NCBI GenBank assembly: GCA_946406115.1
Contig: OX291543.1
Coordinates: 28,794,815-28,858,814 of the forward strand
Length of the DNA stretch: 64,000 nt
Source: Apoda limacodes
Taxonomy: Eukaryota > Arthropoda > Insecta > Lepidoptera > Limacodidae
Direction of reading: 5' to 3'
Part shown: positions 28,701 to 40,700 of the stretch, one piece after another
Numbering within the stretch: position 1 is the stretch's first letter
How the letters are laid out: every line of letters begins with the position of its first letter
Translations under genes and position numbers: made by a program
Notes under the pieces: generated by a model
What the model was told of the DNA's origin: nothing
Seen by the model: the letters and a program-made list of their open reading frames with translations, nothing else
Databases searched by the model: none

Positions 28701-31700
28701 CAAAGAAATTGAATATATACTTTATTGCACATAAAAATAACAAAAACAAGAAAAGTAAGTAGCCAAATAAGGTACAAATAGGCGGCCTTATCGCTTAAGG
28801 TGCGGTAGTGAAAATAGTAACTTAAAATAAGAAACGATACATGCAACATATATACAAACATAAATATCATCTATATATATATATATATATATAAATACAC
28901 ATATAAAATATATATTCATAGATATATACCTATATTATAAATACATATATACCTATATTCTAAATACATACACAGTATAATAAATACATCAAAATGAAAA
29001 ATATATTAACCAGGTGTATTAAAATAAGAGTTTTAGTTCGAAAGAAAATGTTTGAGGATTGTAAACTTAAGTGAATTTTTTTTACAATATTGTGTTTCTA
29101 AGAATTTTTGAACTTCCCATTGACCTATGAAGTTGAAATTTGGTGAAAATGTTCATTATAACGTATATTTTACTTACAAAGTACCAATAAATCGTATTAT
29201 AATTTAGATTTTTTCTTTAAAATTCCTTTATTTCTCTTATTGCAACCAATTTGATTTCGCGGTCAAATGCGTAGCACAAAAGGGACTCCCTCACTGACTG
29301 CTTATAAATAACTCTGCCATTCGGACGGCTTATATTCTATATTTGGTACAGAACCCTAAATGTGCGAAGGTTGACACGTGTTTATTGGCTAAGCAACATT
29401 TGCTTACTACCATACTTTGCATTATCTGATCACCATTTGTTACCGAGTTTAGATATTTATTAGTTATCTTTGCGTCTTATCTTTGCCCTTTTGTAAAACC
29501 TTGGCGTCAATAATAAGAGCGTTTATTAAAAAAGTACCTCAACGGCACTGTGCAAAAGGCCACTGCCTGTACTAGCAATACTTAAAATACATTTCTAAAA
29601 ACAATTCAAGCACAGATAAAGTCCATCCTGACATGCAAATAATCAGATGCCAAGCTTGTACAGTTCGTTAAAATAAAAGACTAAAAATAATATAAAGAAA
29701 AAAATTACTGTATTTTTAGTTCGTTAAACGCTCCAGAAATACCAGTTGGTATCACGGGCAAATGAGCACGTTTGTCGTAGTTGTTATATCAAACCGTTTC
29801 GCCCTCCCCTTCAAGGGGGAACAGTCCACCCGCCGAGAGCGCCACCCCTGCAGCATCCACGCGCTTGTGACGTCACAGCATCGATCGCACTTTACTCAAA
29901 ATATGCGGTGTTTACACTAGGAAAATGTACCCATCGAGATAATGAAAATGGAATTGCTTGTGTGAATAAAGTATGAAACGGATATGACGAAATAAAGTAA
30001 CATTTTCATCCGTAAACAGTTTATTAAAAACTAGCTAGCTGATGCCTCTGACTATGCTTACAGTTTGGGAATAAATAACACATATGAGTACCGATTTATG
30101 ACGAGAACGGAGAATAAGATAGTGGTGAACTTGTAAATTAGATATTGTCAAAGTCAACAAAAGTATTGTCGAAGATTAGTGAATGTCTCATGAAGTCCGT
30201 TGTTGTCGTCTTAGCTGGAAGACGTTCACTGTTGAACGTAGGGCTCCATATAACGTCTTCACAACAACCGGATCCTAAGCTGCTCGCGGCCACCGGCTTT
30301 CTGTGACTTTTGTGGTTTTTTTGTGTAATACATAAGAGGAGTTTTAAGAGGTAATATGATGACTTGAGAAAATACAATGCCAAATTTTTTAACTATTTTA
30401 CAATGTTGATCTCGTCTTTCGATGAATTATTGAGTTTATGCAGATATGACCTAACCAAACAAGAAACCATTCCGCGGAAGTCAAATTAGGAGGTCCTCAA
30501 GGTTCTATTTTAGGTCCTTTTCTATTATTAATTTACACAAATGACTTGTCTGTCCTTTTGGAGAAGTTGTGCAAGATTGTACTATTTGCAGATGAAACTT
30601 GTCTTGTGTTTAAAGTTTAAGAAATAAAATATATTTTGACGACGTAAGTAGTGCACTTTCTCAGGTTCTTCAGTGATTTACGGCAAATAACTTAATAAGA
30701 CTAAGTGTTTAAATTAACTCCTGAAGAGAAGCTGTTGTAACATTGATCTGAGTGTCTACCTACGTTTTCTTACTTTTATCCCTTTATTTTTAGGGTTCCT
30801 CCGTACTCATAGAGAGCCCTATTCTATTTTTTATTATTTTCTTTATTTAACTCTTTTAATCTTGATATTTGTTTTATAGTATAGAAGGTACATTTTAATT
30901 TGCTTCCCTAAAACACTTACAAATATTATTGTATAAAAACAATAAGTAAAGGTAAGTTATTTTATATTCAATTCGGCAACTGGTCGTCGATTGTGATAAG
31001 ACTCAGCACAAACCTATACATGAGCAAGTGGAGCAACTGGTTTTGGCGGTCTCTATACTGCAGGCAGTAAGCCTTAAGCAATATTTTAGAAAAACTTATG
31101 TTCAATTAGATGCTGAAACATTTCAACTACAATGGATTACTTCATCCTCAACAGTTTGGTTTTACAAAAGGGCGTTTCACAAGTGAAGTGAATCAGTCAC
31201 TAAAATGCCATTGGTACCGTCTGTGATCTATCGAAAGCATTCGACTGCGTGCAACATCAAAATCTTATACAAAAACTTAGTTATGGTATTGCAGATTTGT
31301 TTCTTGAGCTCATTTACTCATATTTAAGTAGTAGAACGCAGAAGGTTCAAATCTATTAAGTAAAATCCAATGGCGCAGAAGTAAAATTAGGAGTTCCTCA
31401 AGGTTCTATTTTAGGTCCTTTTCTATTATTAATTTACATAAATGACTTGTCTGTCTTTATTGAGAAGTTGTGCAAGATGGTACTATTTGCAGATGAAACT
31501 TCTCTTATATTTAAAGTTGACAGAAATAAAATATATTTTGACGACGTAAGTACTGCACTTTCTTAGGTTCTTCAGTGATTTACGGCAAATAACTTAATAA
31601 GACTAAGTGTTTTAAATTTATGATGCCAAATGTCAGACCCATTAGTACAAAATTATCCTTAAACGAAGAAGAAATAGAACTATTAGACTCAACAGTGTTA

Positions 31701-34700
31701 CATTAGAAAATAGACTTCAGTGGAACCCTCACATCTCAGTTCTTGCAGGGAAACTTAGTTCAGCCTTGTGCAGTTACTAAAGTTGGGTAGCTTATAGATT
31801 TTGACATTGCTCGCTTGGTCTACTTTAGCTATTGCCATTCCGTCATGTTTTATGGCATTTTGCTTTGTGGTAAGGCAGTTGATATTGATACAGTCTATGG
31901 TCAATCTATAAATTGGGATCTCGAATTTATCTTAGGGAGCTATTTAGGGAAAATTGATATTTTAACTGTTCCTTGCCAATATACCTTGGCTTGTATAAAG
32001 TATGTACGCAAAAAAACGTCACTTATTTGCTAAAAATAGTGACCTACACACTGTTAATACAAGGAATAAGGATAAATTGGTAGTTCTAAAATATCGTATT
32101 CAAAAGGTACGTAGCTCTTTCGCAATACAAAGTATATATTTCTACAAAAATTACAGAACATGCGGTTAATTTACCTTCAAATAAATTTAAAATATATGTC
32201 AAAGATAGTTTAATATAAAAAGTACAAAGTTGATGAATAGATAAATGATACAAATGCGTAGAAGAATTAGAACTTAATTAATTTGTATTGGTACTGGTGC
32301 ATTTGTAATATTTTTTAAATGAAAACATTGTATGTAGTGTTAGTGGTAAGAAACTCAGCAGTTAACCTTTTATAATTTTTCAGTTTCATACTAAAATAAA
32401 ATATATTGTATTTTAATATGAAGTTGAAAAATTATAAAAGATTAACTGCTGTGTTTCTTACCGGTTCTTCTCGATAGTAAATCATTTCGAACCAGTGGTA
32501 ATTTTTTTTAAATTAGTTATTTAACTGACGATTTTAAAGTGCTGTTTAAAAGTCTATTTGAATAAAACAGTTTGAGTTTGACCGAGTGACCGAGACACCA
32601 GACCCAACGCAGAGACGAGATTCTCTGGTCGCCGGACACTTTTTGGTGTCCGGCGACATGAGCGACCAGGTGTGTAATGCTTGTATAGAAGCTCATATTC
32701 CTATGTTTGCTCTGGTTTGCTCGAACTGGCGTCTTAGTGTGGCATAGTTCTATAGGAGGATTTAGTGATGTAATTCTAAATTCTGCCGCCACTACAAAGC
32801 AAACGGACGAAGACGAAAAATCCAACGGCTTTTGACCTGTTCTGTAAATATTATTTTGGTAAGTACATACCTATTGATCTGTTACTTGTATTATAAAGAC
32901 TGATCAAGTGACCTATAATGAAAATTACTGAATTTTTTATAGCCTATTCCCGCAACTTTGCTCGTGTGCATAATCTAGTCCGAAAACATTTAACTAATAA
33001 AATTATACACACAGACAATAAAGTCATTTACTAACAAATAAAATCCCTATTCTTGACTACGGAGAATATCCAACAACCAGGCTGGAACCAACTGCCATGG
33101 TTAGGGTAAAAGTCCACATCACCAATGGGCACGGGGATCCCAAAGAGTCCAGGGTTGGTGTGGATGATGTCCACAAAGATGGCGTCTCCTCGCGCCAAGT
33201 GGGCATTGCTGTTGGTCAGGCTGTACCCAGGGAAAGCTGGGTCAAGACCTGGAATAAAAGTTTGGAATACAGGTAAATGGAATAAACCGGTAAATGCGGG
33301 ACTATCTTTAGTGGGCCTTATAGACTGACAATAACACTGCATCAAAAATTAAGGTAACTTTACTGTAAAATTAATAAGAAGTTAATTGGTTTACTTTAGA
33401 TGATTAAGAATAAACCGACTGCTGTATTTTTTGGGTTGCGCAATAATTATATTAAACCGTCTTTAATTCACAATATTATGTTAAAAAATATTTGAATATC
33501 TCCCACAAACTGTATTAATATTCCATTTTAAAAATAGTGATCAATATTATTAAGCAGCATTCAGAGTAGTAGAAAATGCTAAAAAATGGTTTAAAACATT
33601 GTCTTGGCTATTTTAGAAAATGATTGATGGTGGCCTATATACAGCAGCATACATCAAATAGTGCTAATAAGAACTCATTACCGAATTTTTTAGTTGTTAG
33701 TTCTAAATATTGAACATTTTGTTACTATCATTTCAATATTAATTTAACGTATCAATTTATAGTTTTAACTCAAAGTTAAAACTATATAAATTTAATATGC
33801 AAAGTTTGGATAAAAAAAATGATACATTCAAACCCTCACAAGGTGGAACGAACCGGTGATTCTGCCGAGGAGTAGCCCCCGTGCCTTTAACTCCTTGCCA
33901 GCAAAGCCTGCTGCTTCAGCTCCCAGCGAGAAACCAACAACGTGTAGAGATGAGGCTGGAACTCCTGCTGCGTTCAGGAATCTCACGAATTTAGCCAGAT
34001 GCTTGCCCATGTATCTGGTGTTCCGAAGCGCTGCTATGTACCTGTCCATTGTTTTTCCATATCATAATTAAGTATACTTAAACAATCTTAACAACTTTTC
34101 GCTGAAGAGTGCAAACAGCACCGCAGCAAAAGTTAGTCCGCGTGTAGTTGTTAAGGCAATCTGCGGCCAACAACAGTAGAAAGAAGTTAGAAAAAAAAAA
34201 AATAATTAAACAATTTCTTGTTAAATTTATAAAAGGATTTTTAGGGTACTTTTTGACTAATATTTTATATTATAATTCAATTTAATGCAACAATAAGAAT
34301 GGAAAGTATAGTAAAGAACATACATGACTTATACAGTGCGATTTCTGTTCCTTTCTTTTCCATTAACTGACTTATTTAACCAGATGGCTACGACATATAT
34401 ATGTATTACGCCGTGATTTCAGGAGAATACGATTCACGTCAGCTCGCAGGGTGCTTGATACAAACGATCATTTAATTATTTACATACAGGGAATATTAAT
34501 AAAACATACTATTTCAGCTTTAAATAGATATCGGCTACATTTAAAGTTGTGGAAAAGGCGGATTTTTTTAACTAATTGGAAAAAACTCTATCCATAAACG
34601 TTAAAACGCTAAATGTACTGCTATAACATAAATCTAGCGAAGCGAAGCAAGTTGGCCGCCAGCCATGACGTAATAAATACACGGCTTAAAACGATATACC

Positions 34701-37700
34701 CTCCAGGGAATATGTTCAGCTGCGAATACATAACTTCATGTTGAGAAAAGAAACTTGTTCAGAATTTTAATGGCGATTTAAGATATAATGTACATAAAAT
34801 GTAGTAGATATATGCGATACTTCATGTTACCGCGACTTCGTACAAAAATATCGAAATTATCATACAAATTTTCATCCCCTATTTTGCCCTCTAGGGGTTG
34901 ATTTTCCAATAACGGTGGAATACGCCCAATTTAATTTCCAACCTTGAGATCAAATACCAAGTTTCATGCTTTAGCTTCAAAATGTCTAATTTCCATTCAA
35001 ACTTCCAACCCCCAATTTACTCTTTTAGGGGGTGAATTGCTAAGTCTTGGTCGAGCCCTACGTCTCATAAAGAACCTTCATGCTAAATATCAAATTCCTA
35101 GATTAGGTATTAAATCAGTCAGTCAGTTTCTTTTTTTTTTTATACACAGATTATAACAATATTTCCACAGTTAATTATATCTGTACCTAGTAAAAACCCG
35201 CGGTGAATTCAGTTATGGGCGCGAGATTTAAAGCAAGCTACAGTGGTAATTTTGATCAGCTATCTCAATTCTAAATTTCATCCAATTCCATTTAGCTGGT
35301 GCAGCGTTTAGAAAGTAACAAACACACAAACATCCGCATTTGTAATATTAGTGTGAAGTACGATAACCTAATTTCCACTGAAACTCTCTCTGCACTTGTA
35401 AAATAACTTTGGCAACAATAGAATTATTGATGTAAATTTTCGTAATTACTCATTCGCTTATTTCATGCGGGCGTTATCGCAAATGAACAAGAATTTAACC
35501 TAAATGGATAACTGATAGAGCTCTCGTTTCGGTTCTTGTTGGTTCCTGTAGCAATGTTGATCACTAAACTATAAATATAAAACTAATTCAGTTTTATTCA
35601 ACACTAGATTTTACCAGCGGTTCCGCCCACCCTAACGAAATTCGGTTATCGGCGTGGAAATCCCTTATTACATATTCGAATGAAGTTTCCTATAGCAAGC
35701 TAGAGCTGTAGCTATAGTTCGTTTAAGCTCGGTTATAGTTATTCCCACGGGAACTTTTGAATTTTAAGTATCAAAGCAGACTATCTCCTATTCCAGAACC
35801 TATATGTGTGTCAAGTTTTACCTCGATTCGTCCAGTGGTTCAAGCGTGATTGAGTAACAAACATACTTCAATCCAGCCATCCAGACATACTTTCACATTC
35901 ATAATATTAGTAGGAAGAATAAAATTACATAACATTTTACTTATCTTTAAAATTTAAACTACACATAAATTTATAGCATACAATAGATAGACAAAATAGC
36001 GTCTTTTGCAAGAGTTAAAAATTTTGGCACACATTCTTAAAACACCAGAATGGATACAAGTGTGTGTTATAAATAATTACAGGGCGAAACAGATATTAAT
36101 TACTTTATTACCTATGTGTTTTAGCAAAGAAAAAACCATTCGAATAATAATAATACATATACATACTTATGAAGTACATTAGAGGGGTGCCAAGATTTTG
36201 TAAACACTTTTATATTAAAAAAAAAACAATGATGTCAAATATTAGTTAGTTAGTAGCACTGTACTTACCACGGAAACGCTATTAGCCGTGCCCAATCCAC
36301 AGCTATGAAATTGAAGTTACCGGATGATAGGTACGCTGAAACATTCCAAAATGCTAACGCTTTTCTTTTTTTTACATTTTATCTATACATAATATTATAA
36401 AGTTGTAACTGGCCGATACCTGTACATATAGGAGATATTTAAGAAAAAAATATCTTTGGGGTCTTCATAAAAGAAGTAGAAGCGAAAACTATAAATATTT
36501 TTGTTATTTTTTTCACTTTTGGCACCGAAAAATGAAACTTTAAACCCATGTCTGGAGGTGTTAATCTATCAAACTGCCTATACATATTCATTGGTTATAA
36601 TAGTTTGTGTGTTATTGTCGTAGATAGACAGATAGATATATTCTTTATTGCACACCAAAAATGAAGATAAAAAAATTAGAATTAATAACTAAACTTATAG
36701 TAAATAGTAAGGAAAAAACTTATAGTAAAAAATCAGGCGGTCTTATCGCTTATGAGCGATCTCTACCAGACAACCTTTAGGTAGCTAGAAAATTAAAAAT
36801 ATACAGAAAAGGTAGGTGATGCATAACTAAATTAATACCTAGGTTTTACGTATTTCATTAATATAGAACATAATATAAATAATATTTTAAACTTTAGATA
36901 ATAGTCAAGTAAAATAAATACATAGGTATACATTATATATATATAATATCATATTAATTCATATACATATAATATATAATACATAAATACATTAACATAT
37001 ATTTGCTGAAATACATACAATAAATTCTTCGAACATGATTACTGTAATATGATTTAATTAATTCCTGATTATAATAATAGATTGAGCTTCTTTTATGTAT
37101 AAAGGCAAATTATTCCACAATTTTGTTGCATGCACCGTAAATGTATTTGCGATCAAAATAGAAACGTGGCTTGGTAATTCGAGTAGGAGATGGGAAGGCC
37201 ATTGTGGATTAAAAATGCTTATAAATTGAAATCGCTCCTTTAGGTATGCAGGAGTTGACGGACTGAACAAAATACAGAAAACAAAGAATATGAATATTCC
37301 GGCGAATGCGAATCGGAGGCCAATTGAGCTGTTGTCGAAAAAGTCCAAATATGAAACGTATACACAAGTTTTGAAGACGCTCAAGTTTATTTATTTGGTC
37401 CTCAGAGATAAAATAGCAGGCGTCAGCATATTCGAGAATAGGATGAAGCAATGATTGCGCTAGCGCAATTTTTGGTACAGATAGGAATAAAATTACGTTA
37501 CGAACTTACAGACGCGTATAATTTACGACTTTATTCCTGCAGGTGTCGTGCCCAAGTAAAGGTACGATCAATAATTATCCCTCAATTTTTTACACTTTCA
37601 CTGATAGTAACGTGGGGACTGTGGACTTTAACAGGATGTAGCTGTTTCAAATTTAATTTAGATATAAGCTTAGGGCTTCCAATTAACTAACTTAAATTGG

Positions 37701-40700
37701 GTCTTAGTGGGATTTATTTTAAGACCGTGATATTTACTCCATTCCTTTATAATATTAAAATCATTGTTAATAGTATCAATAGCTTTATTGAGGTCATTGA
37801 GTGAGGCATAAGTATGAATTTGAAAATCGTCTGCATACAAGTGGTAGAGGTAAGAGATTGCGGGTGAAATATAATTATGAAAATAACAAAAAGAAGTGGA
37901 AACAAGACGCCACCTTGAGGTACGCCAGCAAGGATATCGCACCAAGATAAGAACGTATCCTCAACTTTGATAAGTTGCAGGCGTTTATGCAAATAACTGC
38001 GAAACTATTCAATTGCCGCTGAAGATATGTTAACAGAACGTAATTGAGCAAGTAAAATATAGAAGTCTAGTGTGAAAAAAGCGTTATTGAAATCCAGTAA
38101 TGACAGAACAGTCAGTTCTTGGCGGGCCATGCCGAGACAGATATCATCAGTAATCTTTGCAAGAGCAGAAGTAGCAGCGTGCTATGACAAGATATTTTAT
38201 GTGAAAATGGCTAAGCTGTAAGTCGTTTTAGGATTTTGGACAGGATGGGCGGGATTGATATAGGACTGTAATCAGAGCATAAGGCAGGACTGGATGTTTT
38301 CTGTAATGGAATTACTTGTGCCAGTTTCCACATATCAGGATTTTTTTCAGACGAGATGGATGCATTCAGGATATGAGTAATAATAGGAGAAATAATGTCA
38401 AGGATAGAGATCATCATACTACGACTAATGCAGTCATTACCGACAGCGCACTTGATTTAATCGATAATATGTTCTTCTTAACATCACAGACGGTGAATTG
38501 ACTGAAAGTAAAAGAAGAGTAATCAGAAGTTGGGAACATTGAAAGATTAATAAATGTTTGTCTTTTTTATCAGCTTCAATGAAAGCAGAAGCTGAGAAAT
38601 GTTGATTAAATAGATTTATATCGTAGAGGTTGCATCTTGACGAGCTTTTCCAAATACAGATTTTAGAAATTTCCAGATCCTGTCAGGGACTTCGTTTTCC
38701 ACTGATTTGTGGATATGGCGTCGTTGTGCATCTTTACACTCCTTGTTGCAGCGATTTCTAAGCTTTTTATATTTGAGGAAGTATTCTTTAGTATAATAGG
38801 CTTTAAGTTTTGCCTTGGCTCAACATTTTTCGTTACGTTGTTACGTCAAACGTTCGTTTTGGAATTAGTAACGTTTCAAAGCTTCGCGAACGACAGGTGT
38901 TGGTGGCAAAACTGGCGTTATTAAAAGTGTGAAAAGTATCAAACGTGGGAACTTTTAATTACATAACGAACGTGCCTAAAATGTTAAATCTTTTTTTGCC
39001 TTTTATATAATATGCCAAAAGGATATCAGGTAGAGTATAAAATTAAAGTGTAAAACCGAGTTGGACTACCCCACTCTTCACGTAGACTGGCCTGACTTTT
39101 TTATTGCCCGGTTCTGGTGAAAGCTAGCGGCCGGACGAACCGAAACGCTGTAGGCTACTTCGCCAAGGTTGCAGCAGTGTGAAGGATGCTTGTGACGATG
39201 GGCATAAAGGCAAAAGCTAGCTTTCCCGCAATGTCCAGAGACATCACAAAAGCTAAAATGATTGAATATACCGTTAGATCGATTTAAATTAGACATAAAG
39301 ATAAAGGTTACTGTAAAATATTTAAGCATATAGATGAGAAAAAACCTACCTTACCTATTTTGCGCCCCACTGCACTTGCGGGACATAGGCTTCTTCTTGG
39401 AGAAAGAGGCTTAGGCTATAGTTCATCGCGCTAGCGCTGTTGCGAATTGGTAAACGTATGTCTATATAGTGGTTTCTCGACAAAAAAGGCACAGCATAGG
39501 ATAAGGCTATTGACTTAACGATTGCTGTTATACGACAACATAGCCAGAACCGACGGAAAGAGAAACACGGAGGAGCTTAAAAAAATTTACAACTAGGCGG
39601 TACCCCCGGTACTAACCACGCGCTAAGTTGCTTAAATTAACTTATCGTTTCCAGTTGAGGTATACGACTGGGCCAAGAGGTCAATTTTGAAATATTTTAA
39701 GTGTTATTTGATTACAATAAAACAGTTATAATTTTGATTTTTAATCTCTCTCTATTTAGTCGCCAGATCTTTGTTCCAATATTAGTGCAATTATTTGACA
39801 CTATGTTTTTAAAATACGTCAAGACACAGCTTTACACACATTACCGGCTCTGCGTTCGTCATTTTAGGTATACAATGCTTAGGAGAAGTACCTTTCAAAT
39901 AGAAATCATTTTACATATGCTTTTTGTTTTTTATACAAATGCTCTCAAATAATATTTTAATTTAATAAAAACTTTTCTCAGGATTTTAGAAAACCACAGA
40001 AATACTCGTAAATACGGTTTATTATCATGTGATACCTAAAATAATTTAAGAATAATCCCTGTATCCCTAGAAATTGTGGTGGTAAGGAGAAAATTACTAA
40101 CAAAAGGCTAAGGCCGAAGACTGAAGGCTTTTATGACTCGAGTTTTTTAATATCCGTACTCCTCGTGTTACACACAATGTTTTGAATAAATAAAAATAAA
40201 GGGTGAATAAATAAACTCACCAAAAAACAATTGAAATGTCAAGAATAGAAGATGAGAAAACAACGCCACCGCCAGATGGTGCTTGATATATAGAGAATGT
40301 ATGAATTAAAAAGTTTTGTCTGAAGTTAAAACTTCTTATTGCTTGCTTGTATAATGTGCGCGTATTTCAATTTTGAACAGATAGCCTTTATACATCCTTG
40401 ATAGAATAGGCGCGTCATTACCGCCCTTGAGTTCTATAAACGCGCGCTTTGTTTTGAGAAAAAATAAAATGTACAAAGAACAAGCCCGTGGGAGTAGTTA
40501 GGTCTTAGTAACTGATTTTCCTGTACGTATTGACAATATTATGTGATAAAAAATACTTTTTTTTTTTAAATTTTCGCATTAAGTATGTATTAAATTTTGA
40601 CGCGAAATCTTTAAAAATATATGTTTTTTTTTAATACTGAGTAAATGCTTGTTATGTGATTATTATTTTGACTACCTTATTTGACCTTTCCGCGCTACTC

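Larger units (their letters stand above)
27602..33077 (-). other. Lipase intron of 5.5 kb
   Basis: Contains a 'gggttccgtac' family relic (28195-28450), a 170-bp inverted-repeat element (28486-28655), a LINE 3' fragment (28690-28960), a possible separate minus-strand last exon (30138-30293), a rearranged plus-strand LINE (30470-32180) and a hairpin (32345-32462). A GC-rich patch at 29780-29890 is unexplained. Confidence 0.5.
34042..36268 (-). other. Lipase intron 34042-36268
   Basis: 2.2 kb. Contains the MITE fragment at 34300 and two repeats ending in 'taatattagt' (35190-35360 and 35600-35915). No exon-like segment was seen. Confidence 0.5.

Noticed and set aside
39078..39329. 83-residue minus-strand ORF with Cys/His residues
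   Set aside because: The Cys/His spacing does not fit a zinc finger and the region is flanked by LINE and SINE debris.
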